NCBI GenBank assembly: GCA_913062925.1 | Contig: CAJXWJ010000036.1 | Span: 1-35,245 of the forward strand | Direction: 5' to 3' | DNA from: an uncultured Pseudorhodobacter sp. | GTDB taxonomy: Bacteria > Pseudomonadota > Alphaproteobacteria > Rhodobacterales > Rhodobacteraceae | DNA: 35,245 bases | In this document: positions 22,779 to 31,163 of the stretch, in pieces | How the letters are laid out: each line of letters begins with the position of its first letter | Numbering within the stretch: the stretch's first letter is position 1 | Notes under the pieces: generated by a model | The model's database searches: none | Told to the model about the DNA's origin: nothing | What the model saw: only the letters and a program-made list of their open reading frames with translations | Translations under genes and position numbers: made by a program

Positions 22779-24194
22779 ATGCAGCGCTACCCCCGCGATT
22801 TCCGTGGCCACGGCCAAAACCCGCCCGATGCCGCTTGGCCCAATGGCGCAAAAATCGCGATCTCGCTGGTGCTGAATTACGAAGAAGGCGGCGAAAACAA
22901 CATCCTGCACGGCGACGGGCAGTCCGAGGCCTTTTTGTCTGACATCGCAGGTGCCGCGCCTTGGCCCAATCAGCGCCATTGGAATATGGAATCGCTTTAC
23001 GATTACGGCGCGCGCGCGGGCTTTTGGCGGCTGCACCGCCTGTTTACCGGGCTGAACATTCCGGTGACGATCTACGGGGTCGCCACCGCCTTGGCGCGCA
23101 ACCCCGAACAGGTTGCCGCGATGAAATCCGCAGGCTGGGAAATCGCCTCGCATGGGCTGAAATGGGTCGATCACCGCGACATGCCGCAGGCCGAAGAACG
23201 CGCCCAAATCGCCGAGGCGATCCGGCTGCATACCGAAGTGGTGGGCACGCCGCCGCGCGGCTGGTATACTGGGCGCTGCTCGCTCAATACCGTTGATCTG
23301 ACGGCAGAAACCGGCCAGTTCGACTGGATCTCTGACACCTATGACGACGATCTGCCCTATTGGCGCGAGGTTGGCGCGCGCGATCAGCTGGTGATCCCCT
23401 ATACGCTTGAAGCCAACGACATGCGCTTTGCCACCGCGCCGGGTTATACCGATGGCGAGCAGTTCTACACCTATCTCAAAGACAGCTTTGACACGCTTTA
23501 TGCCGAAGGGGAGGCGGGCCAAGCCAAGATGTTCTCGGTCGGGCTGCATTGCCGCCTGATCGGCCGCCCCGGCAAAATCGCAGGGCTCAAGCGGTTTCTG
23601 GATTATGCCCGCAGCCACGAAGCTGTGTGGTTCCCACGCCGGATCGAGATTGCTGAACATTGGGCGAAAACCCATCCACACCAAAGGTTTGCGCGCCCCT
23701 CGCAGATGGACCGCGCGGGCTTTGTTGCCAGCTTTGGCAGCATCTTTGAACATTCCCCCTGGATCGCTGAGCGCGCCTTTGACCTTGAACTTGGCCCCGC
23801 ACATGACAGCGCGCTTGGCCTGCACAATGCGCTGGCCCGCATGTTCCGCAGCGCCAGCCCAGCCGAGCGTTTGGCGGTGCTGACAGCGCACCCTGATCTT
23901 GCAGGCAAACTCGCCGCCGCCAAGCGGCTGACCGCCGAATCGACAGCCGAGCAATCCTCCGCCGCCCTCGATGCCCTAACCGATGCCGAGCGTGACCGCT
24001 TCCAAAGCCTGAACGCCGCCTATACCGCCAAACACGGCTTTCCTTTCATCATCGCGGTGCGTGACCACGACAAGGCCTCGATCCTTGCCGCCTTTGAAAC
24101 CCGCATCGGCCATGACACCGCAACCGAATTCGCCACCGCCTGCGCGCAGGTCGAACGTATCGCCGAACTCCGTCTGAAAGCCCTGCTGCCATGA
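22779..24194 (+). CDS. Bifunctional allantoinase (PuuE) / OHCU decarboxylase (UraD)
   Basis: The fusion has 471 residues. Residues 1 to about 303 are PuuE, the NodB-fold, metal-independent allantoinase, with NYEEGGENNILHGDG at 33-47, SHGLKWVDH at 124-132 and FSVGLHCRLIGRPG at 252-265. Residues from about 307 to 471 are UraD, which decarboxylates OHCU to (S)-allantoin, with catalytic His325 in FEHSPWIAE, HPDLAGK at 371-377 and GFPFIIAVR at 420-428. The two domains catalyse consecutive steps: UraD makes allantoin and PuuE opens it to allantoate. Such fusions are known in proteobacteria. ATG 22779 follows CAGGAG; the TGA overlaps the next start (ATGA). Confidence 0.95.
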   Translation: MQRYPRDFRGHGQNPPDAAWPNGAKIAISLVLNYEEGGENNILHGDGQSEAFLSDIAGAAPWPNQRHWNMESLYDYGARAGFWRLHRLFTGLNIPVTIYGVATALARNPEQVAAMKSAGWEIASHGLKWVDHRDMPQAEERAQIAEAIRLHTEVVGTPPRGWYTGRCSLNTVDLTAETGQFDWISDTYDDDLPYWREVGARDQLVIPYTLEANDMRFATAPGYTDGEQFYTYLKDSFDTLYAEGEAGQAKMFSVGLHCRLIGRPGKIAGLKRFLDYARSHEAVWFPRRIEIAEHWAKTHPHQRFARPSQMDRAGFVASFGSIFEHSPWIAERAFDLELGPAHDSALGLHNALARMFRSASPAERLAVLTAHPDLAGKLAAAKRLTAESTAEQSSAALDALTDAERDRFQSLNAAYTAKHGFPFIIAVRDHDKASILAAFETRIGHDTATEFATACAQVERIAELRLKALLP

Positions 24195-25033
24195 CCCAAT
24201 ATTACGCCCCCACCGGTGGCCTGCCGCCGCAAACCGCGCTGATGACCGGACGCGCGGTGTTTACCGAAGCCTATGCGGTGATCCCAAAGGGCTGCTTTTC
24301 CGACATCGTGGTCAGCTATCTGCCGCATTGGCGCGAAACCCGGCTCTGGCTGATCGCCCGCCCGATGTCCGGCTTTGCCGAAACATTCAGCCAATATGTG
24401 ATGGAGGTCGCCCCCGGCGGCGGCTCCGACGTACCCTGCGCCGAGGCAGGGGCCGAACATATCCTCTTTGTCACCGAAGGCCTCATAACCCTGACCATCG
24501 ACGGCATCGGCTACGAACTGGATGCAGGCGGCTACGCCTTCATCCCACCGCAGGCCAAATGGACCCTGCTTGCCGAAGGCCCAAGCCCCGCCCGCTTTCA
24601 CTGGATCCGCAAGCTTTACGAACCCGTCGCAGGCGTGGCGCCACCACCGGCCTTTGTCACCAATGAAAAAGACATGCCGCTGAACACCATGCCCAATACC
24701 AACGGCGTCTGGGGCACCACCCGCTTTGTCGACCCAACTGACATCCGCTACGACTGCCACGTCAATATCGTCACCTTCCAACCCGGCGGCGTGATCCCCT
24801 TTGAAGAAACCCATGTCATGGAACACGGGCTTTATGTGCTCGAAGGCAAGGCCGTCTACAAACTCAACCAAGATTGGGTCGAGGTCGAGGCCGGCGATTT
24901 CATGTGGCTGCGCGCTTACTGCCCACAAGCCTGCTACGCCGCAGGCCCCGGCCCCTTCCGCTATCTGCTCTACAAAGACGTCAACCGCCACGCCAGCCTG
25001 CGCGGGCCCGGCGGCTTTCGCCCCGCGCTCTAA
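24191..25033 (+). CDS. allE: (S)-ureidoglycine aminohydrolase (AllE/YlbA, bicupin)
   Basis: This 280-residue two-cupin protein releases ammonia from (S)-ureidoglycine to give (S)-ureidoglycolate, using Mn2+. The first cupin lies at about 55-135 (EVAPGGGSD, AGAEHILFVTEGLITL), the second at about 190-275 with the metal-ligand stretch EETHVMEHGLYVLEGKAVYKL and AGDFMWLRAYCPQACYA. Length and order match E. coli YlbA and plant UGlyAH. It is coupled to puuE-uraD by ATGA (24191-24194). The upstream enzyme, allantoate amidohydrolase, is not in this window. A 72-bp spacer with repeat copy 2 separates it from allA. Confidence 0.93.
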   Translation: MTQYYAPTGGLPPQTALMTGRAVFTEAYAVIPKGCFSDIVVSYLPHWRETRLWLIARPMSGFAETFSQYVMEVAPGGGSDVPCAEAGAEHILFVTEGLITLTIDGIGYELDAGGYAFIPPQAKWTLLAEGPSPARFHWIRKLYEPVAGVAPPPAFVTNEKDMPLNTMPNTNGVWGTTRFVDPTDIRYDCHVNIVTFQPGGVIPFEETHVMEHGLYVLEGKAVYKLNQDWVEVEAGDFMWLRAYCPQACYAAGPGPFRYLLYKDVNRHASLRGPGGFRPAL

Positions 25034-25084
25034 TTCATCTGTCTGAAAATATCCCACGGGGGTTCGGGGGTGTGAAACCCCCGA
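25034..25084 (+). repeat. Dispersed intergenic element, copy 2, with hairpin
   Basis: TTCATCTGTCT-G-AAAATATCC (25034-25054) matches copy 1 at 20477 in 20 of 21 bases and is followed by a G-run. TCGGGGG (25064-25070) then pairs with CCCCCGA (25078-25084) over a 7-nt loop. It starts directly after the allE stop codon and lies inside the allE-allA gap. Confidence 0.7.
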
Positions 25085-25105
25085 GGCGTCCAACAAAGGC
25101 AAGCC

Positions 25106-25591
25106 ATGCAGATTTTAACCGAAGCCCTCACCGCCGCAGCCTTCGCCCCCTACGGCGATGTGCTTGACGCCACAGGCGATTTTCGCCTGATCAACGCGGG
25201 CCTTTGCCAGCGCCACCACGACCGCGCCCGGCTTGATTTTGGCGCCGAACTGGATGCGGCCAACCGCGCCGGCATCTCGATCTTTCAGGCCCAGCCGCGC
25301 GCGCTGCCCTACGTCTTTGATCTGATCGAGCGGCACCCCGAAGGCTCGCAAGCCTTCCTGCCGATGTCGCAGCACCCGTTTCTGGTCATCGTCGCCGACA
25401 GCCCGCAGGCCAAACCGCGCGCCTTTCTGAGCAATGGCGCGCAAGGCATCAACCTGCACCGCGGCACTTGGCACGGTGTGCTGACACCGCTGCACGCGCC
25501 GGGCCTTTTCGCCGTGGTCGATCGCATCGGTGCTTCCGCCAATCTTGAAGAATTCCGCTACCCGCAAAGCTGGAGCGTGATCGAGGCCTGA
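25106..25591 (+). CDS. allA: Ureidoglycolate lyase AllA
   Basis: AllA splits (S)-ureidoglycolate into glyoxylate and urea, the last step of the ureide pathway. The 161-residue length is normal. Recognisable segments are AFAPYGDVLDATGD at the N-terminus, ERHPEGSQAFLPMSQHPFLVIVA (about 75-97), the active-site stretch GINLHRGTWHGVLTPL (about 115-130) and C-terminal VVDRIG. ATG 25106 follows AAAGGCAAGCC. It is on the same strand as puuE-uraD and allE, and the 72-bp gap holds a hairpin that may lower read-through. The urea product implies a urease or urea carboxylase elsewhere. Confidence 0.94.
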   Translation: MQILTEALTAAAFAPYGDVLDATGDFRLINAGLCQRHHDRARLDFGAELDAANRAGISIFQAQPRALPYVFDLIERHPEGSQAFLPMSQHPFLVIVADSPQAKPRAFLSNGAQGINLHRGTWHGVLTPLHAPGLFAVVDRIGASANLEEFRYPQSWSVIEA

Positions 25592-25667
25592 CCGTCTCGC
25601 AACCCGCTCTCGCGCGTAAGGGGCCGCGCAGAGGGCAGTATAAAAGCCCCAAAGGGATTGGAAAAAC

Positions 25668-27152
25668 ATGAGCGACAAGACGCATCCGGTGGATGAAATT
25701 CTCCCCACCCCAAAACTTTTTACCCTCGGGCTGCAACATGTGCTGGTGATGTATGCCGGCGCCATCGCAGTGCCGCTGATCGTTGGCCGCGCGCTGAAAC
25801 TTGATCCTGCCGATGTGGCCTTTCTGATCTCGGCCGATCTTTTTGTCTGCGGGCTGGTGTCTTTGATCCAAAGCTTTGGTGCGACGCAATGGTTTGGCAT
25901 CAAACTGCCAGTGATGATGGGGGTGACCTTTGCCTCTGTCGGGCCAATGCTGGCGATTGCCGGCGCCAATCCCGGCCCTGACGGTGCAAGGATGATCTTT
26001 GGCGCTATCATGGGCGCAGGCGTCATCGGCATGCTGATCGCCCCCTTGGTCAGCCGGATGCTGCGCTTCTTTCCGCCCGTGGTGACCGGCACGATCATTC
26101 TGGTGATCGGCGTCACCTTGATGCGCATTGGCATCAACTGGATCTTTGGCAACCCCGTCGGCCCAACCTCGCCGCAAGTTGTTGATCCGGCCCATGCCGA
26201 TTGGCTGAAAGCCGTGGCCGATCTTGCCGCCGCAGGCGGCACCGCCATTCCAGAGCTGCCAAAGGGTCTTGCCCTTGCGCCCAAGCTTGCGAACCCCGCC
26301 TATGCGCCGCTTTCTGGCATCGCGGTTTCGGCCATCGTGCTGGTTGCCATCGTCGCGATTTCGCGCGTGGCCAAAGGCTTTGTCGCCAATATCGCCGTGC
26401 TTTTGGGCATTGTGTTTGGCTGCGTGCTGGCTGCCCTGATGGGGATGATGCACTTCGGCAAAGTCGCCGATGCAGGCTGGTTCGGGATGATCACGCCTTT
26501 CCACTTTGGCATGCCTATCTTTGACCCCATCCTGATTGCCACCATGGTTTTGGTGATGATCGTGGTGATGATCGAATCCACCGGCATGTTCCTTGCGCTG
26601 GGCGATATGACGGGGCGTAAAGTCACCCAGCCGATGCTCTCGGCGGGTCTGCGCACCGATGGTCTGGGCACGCTGATTGGCGGCATCTTCAACACCTTCC
26701 CCTATACCTCCTTCAGCCAAAACGTCGGGCTGGTGGGCGTCACGGGCATCAAATCGCGCTTTGTCTGCGTGGCGGGTGGTTTGATCCTGATCGTGATGGG
26801 TCTGGTGCCCAAGGTCGGCGCTTTGGCCGAGGCGATCCCGACAGCCGTCTTGGGCGGCGCGGGTCTGGTGATGTTTGGCATGGTGGCTGCAACCGGCATC
26901 CGCATTCTGTCGCGGGTCGATTTCACCTCTAACCGCAACAACCTGTTTATCGTCGCAATCGCGCTTGGTTTTGGCATGATCCCGCTGATCGCGCCAAACT
27001 TCAAACAATGGATGCCGCATTCGATCCATCCGCTGATCGACTCGGGCATTTTGTTGACGACGATTTCGGCGGTTGTGCTGAACATGGTCTTTAACGGTGC
27101 CAATGCCGATGAAGACGATCTGCGCGCAGCCGCGTCGCAGGCCGATCACTAA
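25668..27152 (+). CDS. NCS2 family urate/xanthine permease
   Basis: This 494-residue inner-membrane symporter of the nucleobase-cation symporter-2 (NAT) family has about 14 hydrophobic segments. The family QH motif is in LQHVLVMYAGAIAVP near residue 24, and the NAT signature QNVGLVGVTGIKSR (about 350) follows the S-F-S helix. A Glu in MIESTGMFLALGD is the substrate-binding acid. The Q-N-x-G-x4-T-G pattern resembles bacterial urate/xanthine carriers rather than uracil carriers, and the neighbouring HIU hydrolase, OHCU decarboxylase and allantoinase make urate the likely substrate. ATG 25668 follows GGATTGG. It ends at a strong bidirectional terminator. Confidence 0.93.
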   Translation: MSDKTHPVDEILPTPKLFTLGLQHVLVMYAGAIAVPLIVGRALKLDPADVAFLISADLFVCGLVSLIQSFGATQWFGIKLPVMMGVTFASVGPMLAIAGANPGPDGARMIFGAIMGAGVIGMLIAPLVSRMLRFFPPVVTGTIILVIGVTLMRIGINWIFGNPVGPTSPQVVDPAHADWLKAVADLAAAGGTAIPELPKGLALAPKLANPAYAPLSGIAVSAIVLVAIVAISRVAKGFVANIAVLLGIVFGCVLAALMGMMHFGKVADAGWFGMITPFHFGMPIFDPILIATMVLVMIVVMIESTGMFLALGDMTGRKVTQPMLSAGLRTDGLGTLIGGIFNTFPYTSFSQNVGLVGVTGIKSRFVCVAGGLILIVMGLVPKVGALAEAIPTAVLGGAGLVMFGMVAATGIRILSRVDFTSNRNNLFIVAIALGFGMIPLIAPNFKQWMPHSIHPLIDSGILLTTISAVVLNMVFNGANADEDDLRAAASQADH

Positions 27153-27155
27153 GCC

Positions 27156-27180
27156 AAAGGGCCCCTGCGGGGGCCCTTTT
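27156..27180. terminator. Bidirectional intrinsic terminator after the NCS2 permease
   Basis: GGGCCCC (27159-27165) pairs with GGGGCCC (27070-equivalent positions 27170-27176) over a 4-nt loop, flanked by AAA on the left and TTTT (27177-27180) on the right. It sits in the 29-bp gap between convergent stop codons and serves both genes. Confidence 0.88.
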
Positions 27181-27181
27181 C

Positions 27182-28228
27182 TTACGCCTTTTGTTCCAGC
27201 CGCAAGCCCTTGGCGGCATCGGGTGGAAAGCCTTTGAAATCTTTGAAATACTGCGCCATCTCGGGCATCTGTTTCAGATGCAGGCCCAAGAAAGCGGTGG
27301 CGAAATGCTGGGCAATGCCATTCATCCGCACCGTATCCCAGACCGCATCGGCGTAATGTTCTGCGGGCAGGAAATCGAGGGCTGCACTGGGCGTGAACGC
27401 CTCTTGCGGCGCGGGGAAGGGCGCGGCGGCATTATGGCCCGCGCCTTCAAAGGTCAGCAGCATCGCCCCGGGGGCCTCGTCATAGATCAGCCGCATGCCG
27501 CTGGCATAGCCCGAGACCTCATCGGCGCTGCCCGCCATGATCAGCGCCGGCACGCGCAGACCGCCAAGCCCCGCCGCGTCCCAGATGCCACGATGCCGAC
27601 CCCAAGGGCCGATCGGCACAATCGCGCGCAGGCGGGGGTCAACCTCGGGGGTCATGTGCTGCGCCAATACCGCACCATATTCGGCAACAGCGGCATCCGA
27701 GACCGCCGCCCCGCCCGAGACCAGCGCGCCATAGCCGCCCATGGAATATCCAATAATCGCATAGGCTTGCGCGTCAAGATGGTCGGCTGCATGGCGGGTG
27801 TCCAAGGGTCTGTGGATCAGCGTTTGCAGAAAATCGCCCTTATCGGCATAGGTGCTTAGGCTGTGGTCAAGGCTGGCAACACGGTAGCCGCGGCTGGCCA
27901 AGGTCTCGCCCAAATGCGCCATCAAGAGCCGATTGCCCGGATAGCCATGCGACAAGATCACCAGCGGAAAATCGCCCGCAAGCGCCACAGCATCGCGGAT
28001 CGCGCGCCCCTTTAGCCGAATGGGCGTCACGCCATCCCTTAACAGCGTGTCATAAAACCCCGGCGTTTTGGTTAACGCGCTGTCACATTCCGCTGGATAC
28101 CACAGCTCGATCACCAACCCGCGATAGGCCAGCGCCTCGGTTCGCACGCCGACGGCATGGGTGCCATAGCCTGCGAGCTCGGGCGCATCAGCGGCGACGG
28201 CGTCGATGCGGTTAAAGTTTGATGTCAT
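27182..28228 (-). CDS. Alpha/beta hydrolase, PAF-acetylhydrolase/dienelactone-hydrolase-like
   Basis: This 348-residue cytoplasmic hydrolase has the oxyanion-hole motif LSHGYPGNR at 92-100, nucleophile Ser162 in G-Y-S-M-G-G (160-165), an acid in AGSADEV near residue 237 and the catalytic His in GAGHNAA near 270. The N-terminal LAGYGTHAVGVRTEALAYRG resembles platelet-activating-factor acetylhydrolase-like and 'predicted dienelactone hydrolase' proteins. No signal peptide is seen. ATG 28228 lies inside the end of the GNAT gene (17-bp overlap), so the two are coupled. An extended start at 28264 is in frame but has no ribosome site. Substrate unknown; ester or lactone is likely. Confidence 0.82.
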   Translation of the reverse strand: MTSNFNRIDAVAADAPELAGYGTHAVGVRTEALAYRGLVIELWYPAECDSALTKTPGFYDTLLRDGVTPIRLKGRAIRDAVALAGDFPLVILSHGYPGNRLLMAHLGETLASRGYRVASLDHSLSTYADKGDFLQTLIHRPLDTRHAADHLDAQAYAIIGYSMGGYGALVSGGAAVSDAAVAEYGAVLAQHMTPEVDPRLRAIVPIGPWGRHRGIWDAAGLGGLRVPALIMAGSADEVSGYASGMRLIYDEAPGAMLLTFEGAGHNAAAPFPAPQEAFTPSAALDFLPAEHYADAVWDTVRMNGIAQHFATAFLGLHLKQMPEMAQYFKDFKGFPPDAAKGLRLEQKA

Positions 28229-28652
28229 AGGTCGCCCATTTGGTTTTATCGGCGACGCGGTCATAAAGCCCCCGCGCGCGGTAATTGTCTTCGGCCGTGA
28301 TCCAGCGGATCACCGTCCAGCCGCGCGCATGGCCCAGATCTTTTAGGGCTGCAATCAGCGCCTCGGCAGCGCCGGTGCCGCGCGCATCCGGCGCCACAAA
28401 CAGATCGTCCAAAAACCCGCCGGTGCTGGCCGAAAGCGGGCGCGCAAAGGCGCGGAAATGCGCAAGCCCTACCAGAACGCCGTCCAGATCGGCGACCAAA
28501 GCTTCGCTGCTGTGGCCCGCGTCCAGCAGCCAGCCCCAAACCGTGTCGCGCATTGCCGGGGTTTGCTCGACCTTATAAAACGCCGCATAGCCTGCATAAA
28601 GCAGATCCCAAGCGGCGCGATCCTCTGCCCTGACGGCCCGAACCGTGATCAT
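28212..28652 (-). CDS. GNAT family N-acetyltransferase
   Basis: This 146-residue GNAT protein starts MITVRAVRAEDRAAWDLLY, a common GNAT opening. The acetyl-CoA loop is in FLDDLFVAPDARGTGAAEAL (R-G-T-G-A-A), and the C-terminal part WITAEDNYRARGLYDRVADKT carries the N-x-x-A-x-x-L-Y motif used for substrate and CoA contacts. It resembles the RimI/PA4866-like amino-group acetylases. It lies between the ligase gene (12 bp upstream on the same strand) and the hydrolase, which overlaps it by 17 bp, so ligase-GNAT-hydrolase looks like one operon. Substrate is not evident. Confidence 0.85.
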   Translation of the reverse strand: MITVRAVRAEDRAAWDLLYAGYAAFYKVEQTPAMRDTVWGWLLDAGHSSEALVADLDGVLVGLAHFRAFARPLSASTGGFLDDLFVAPDARGTGAAEALIAALKDLGHARGWTVIRWITAEDNYRARGLYDRVADKTKWATYDIKL

Positions 28653-28664
28653 TTCCGTCTTCCT

Positions 28665-30197
28665 TTATTTTGCGGCCAAACCGTCTTTCAAAAGCCGCCG
28701 CAGGATTTTCCCCGAGGCAGATTTCGGAATAGCATCAATCACTTCGATGTGCTTTGGCTGCTTGTAGGGCGACAGTTCAGCCGCCAAATGCGCCGCCACG
28801 CCGCCCAGATCAACCCCTGCGGCCAGCACCACAAAGGCCATTGGCACTTCGCCTGCCTCCTCATCTGCCACGCCGATCACGGCGGCATCCAACACGCCGG
28901 GATAGGCCTGCAGCACGGCCTCAACCTCGGCAGGGGCGACTTGAAAGCCCTTGACCTTGATCAGCTCTTTCAGCCGGTCGCGGATAAACAGCTGGCCGCT
29001 GGCGTCAAAGCAGGCAATATCGCCGGTGTGCAGCCAGCCTTCGGCATCAATCGTGCGCGCGGTGGCTTCGGGGTTGTTCAGATAGCCCATCATCACCTGC
29101 GGGCCCTTGATGCACAGCTCGCCCTCGGCATCGACACCCAGCGCTTGGCCGCCCGCATCGACGATTTTGCAAAGCGTATTGGGCACGGTAAAGCCAACCG
29201 CCCCGGCCACCGCCCGCTCTTCATTCGAGAAATGCGAGATCGGGCTAAGTTCGGTCATCCCGTAGCCCTGCATCGTCATCGCGCCGGTGCGCGCGCCGCA
29301 AGCATTGCTTAATTCGGCCCCCAAGGGCGCCGCGGCCGAGACAAAAACCTTAAGGCTTGAGATATCATAGCTGTCGACCAGCGGGTGTTTGGCCAAAGCA
29401 TTGGCCACAGGCGGCACCGCCATCACCATGCGGACGCGGTGGTCCTGCACAAAGCCCAAAAACGCGGGCAGATCAAAACGCGGCATGCAGATCAGCCGCG
29501 CGCCCGCGATCAGATGCGTGTTCAGCATCACATTCATGCCGTAGATATGAAAGAACGGCAGGAAGGCCACCAAGGTCTCGTCCGGCAAAATCTTAATCAC
29601 GGCAAGGCCTTGGTCGACATTCACCACCAGATTGCGGTGGCTTAGCATCACGCCCTTGGGCAGGCCCGTGGTGCCTGAGGAATAGGGCAGCACAAAGACA
29701 TGCGCGTCCAGATCGACCGGCACTTGCGCGGGCAGGGCGGGGCCGTGCCAGGCCTGCATCGCTTCGATGATCACCAGCTCGCGGCAGTTTGTGCCTGCCA
29801 TGCCGTCACGGGCGGTGGCCTCAAAGGCGGCGATGGTGAACAAAACTTCGGCGCCGGAATCGGTCAGCTGATGGCGCACTTCGGCGGCGGTATAGGTGGG
29901 GTTCAGGGTGGTCAGCGTGCCCCCCGCCCAGCCCACGGCGTGAAAGATCACCGCAAATTCGGGGCTGTTGGGCGACATCAGCGCCACCCGATGCCCAGCG
30001 CCAAAACCGCGCGCACTCAGCCCGCCTGCAAGCGCCTTGACGCCTGCGATCACCTCTGCGCCAGTCCAGGCCTTGCCCGTTGGCCCGTCGATCAAAACCA
30101 CCCGCTCGGGGGCTTTTTCCAAGGCGGCAAACAGGGCTTGGGTGATGGTGACATCGCGGATGGCAACATCCGGCAAAGGGCTGGTGAAAATGGTCAT
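28665..30197 (-). CDS. AMP-dependent acyl-CoA synthetase, 4-coumarate-CoA-ligase-like
   Basis: This 510-residue adenylate-forming enzyme activates a carboxylic acid with ATP and forms its CoA thioester. The P-loop-like motif YSSGTTGLPKGV is at 172-183, the adenine motif YGMTELSP near 315, the hinge G-W-L-H-T-G-D near 390, and the catalytic lysine in PKSASGKILRRL near 497. FFHIYGMNVML and GFQVAPAEVE are typical of 4-coumarate-CoA ligase-like and aryl/medium-chain enzymes. ATG 30197 follows GGAGGAG. It heads a probable ligase-GNAT-hydrolase operon. The exact acid cannot be read from the sequence; an aromatic or fatty acid is likely. Confidence 0.92.
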   Translation of the reverse strand: MTIFTSPLPDVAIRDVTITQALFAALEKAPERVVLIDGPTGKAWTGAEVIAGVKALAGGLSARGFGAGHRVALMSPNSPEFAVIFHAVGWAGGTLTTLNPTYTAAEVRHQLTDSGAEVLFTIAAFEATARDGMAGTNCRELVIIEAMQAWHGPALPAQVPVDLDAHVFVLPYSSGTTGLPKGVMLSHRNLVVNVDQGLAVIKILPDETLVAFLPFFHIYGMNVMLNTHLIAGARLICMPRFDLPAFLGFVQDHRVRMVMAVPPVANALAKHPLVDSYDISSLKVFVSAAAPLGAELSNACGARTGAMTMQGYGMTELSPISHFSNEERAVAGAVGFTVPNTLCKIVDAGGQALGVDAEGELCIKGPQVMMGYLNNPEATARTIDAEGWLHTGDIACFDASGQLFIRDRLKELIKVKGFQVAPAEVEAVLQAYPGVLDAAVIGVADEEAGEVPMAFVVLAAGVDLGGVAAHLAAELSPYKQPKHIEVIDAIPKSASGKILRRLLKDGLAAK

Positions 30198-30293
30198 TTG
30201 GTCTCCTCCTGCGGGCAGACTAGCAGGGCGGTTTTGCTTTGTGTTAAAAATGTCAGGCTTGATTTCGCCGCTGCCGCAAGGGAATGTCGCCCG

Positions 30294-31163
30294 ATGAGAC
30301 TGCTAAGTTACAACATCCAATACGGCTTTGGCAGCGACGGGATCTATGATCTGTCGCGCGCTGTGCGGCTGTTTGACGGTGCCGATATCATTGCCCTGCA
30401 AGAGGTGGAACGGCATTGGTCGCGCAGCGGCTTTGATGATCAACCCGCGCTGATCGAGGCGATGGCCCCCAGCTTTTACACAGCCTACGGTCCGGCCTTT
30501 GATATGGATGCCTCGACCTTGCAAGAGGGGCGGGTGGTCAATCGGCGGCGGCAGTTTGGCACCATGATCCTGTCACGCTGGCCGATCCTGTGGACGCGGC
30601 TGCATCTGTTGCCAATGCGGCGGATGCTGTCGCCGCTGAACACGCAAAACCCCGCGCTCGAGGCGATGATCGACACGCCGCTTGGGCCGCTGCGGGTGTT
30701 TTCGATCCATCTGGCGCATGTTGGCGTGCAGGAGCGGCTGATGCAGATTGAGCATTTGCTGGCCTTGCACCACAACGCCACGGCCACCGGCGGCCCGTGG
30801 AGCGGTATCGACGACGAGCCAAGCCGCAACTGGACCGAAGGCCAGCCCGAGCCTGCCTGCCCGCAAGCGGCGATCTGGCTGGGCGATTTTAACTGCGAGC
30901 CGGGCAGTGCCGAGCTTGCCCGCATCACAGGATCCACCCCCTATCACCCCGGCGCGCGCTATGCGGGCGGGTTTGTCGATGCCACCGCGCATTTGGGCCA
31001 AAGCCTGCATAGCCACCGCAAAGACATCGCTGGGCAAGACCGCCTGCGCCAATTGGATCATTGCTTTGTAACGGCCGACCTTGCGCCAGCGCTGCGCGCG
31101 GTCTGGACGGAGCCTGCGCAGATCGCATCAGATCATTTTCCGCTTTGGGTCGATCTGGGTTAA
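30294..31163 (+). CDS. Endonuclease/exonuclease/phosphatase family protein
   Basis: This 289-residue protein has the EEP fold that acts on phosphodiesters in DNA, RNA, lipids or inositol phosphates. Metal and catalytic motifs are complete: MRLLSYNIQYG with Asn7, IIALQEVER with Glu37, FSIHLAHVG, the GDFN of WLGDFNCEPGS (about 199) and the terminal SDHFPLWVDL. No signal peptide, so cytoplasmic. ATG 30294 is chosen because the family N-terminus starts there; a much longer frame from 29700 runs antisense through the ligase gene and is rejected. It is divergent from the ligase and overlaps the convergent aminotransferase by TTAA (31160-31163). Substrate unknown. Confidence 0.87.
   Translation: MRLLSYNIQYGFGSDGIYDLSRAVRLFDGADIIALQEVERHWSRSGFDDQPALIEAMAPSFYTAYGPAFDMDASTLQEGRVVNRRRQFGTMILSRWPILWTRLHLLPMRRMLSPLNTQNPALEAMIDTPLGPLRVFSIHLAHVGVQERLMQIEHLLALHHNATATGGPWSGIDDEPSRNWTEGQPEPACPQAAIWLGDFNCEPGSAELARITGSTPYHPGARYAGGFVDATAHLGQSLHSHRKDIAGQDRLRQLDHCFVTADLAPALRAVWTEPAQIASDHFPLWVDLG

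Noticed and set aside
29700-30293. In-frame upstream extension of the EEP-family gene
   Set aside because: It is antisense to the acyl-CoA synthetase gene and resembles no protein; the family N-terminus begins at ATG 30294. The extension of the CbiX-like gene from 32677 was rejected for the same reason.
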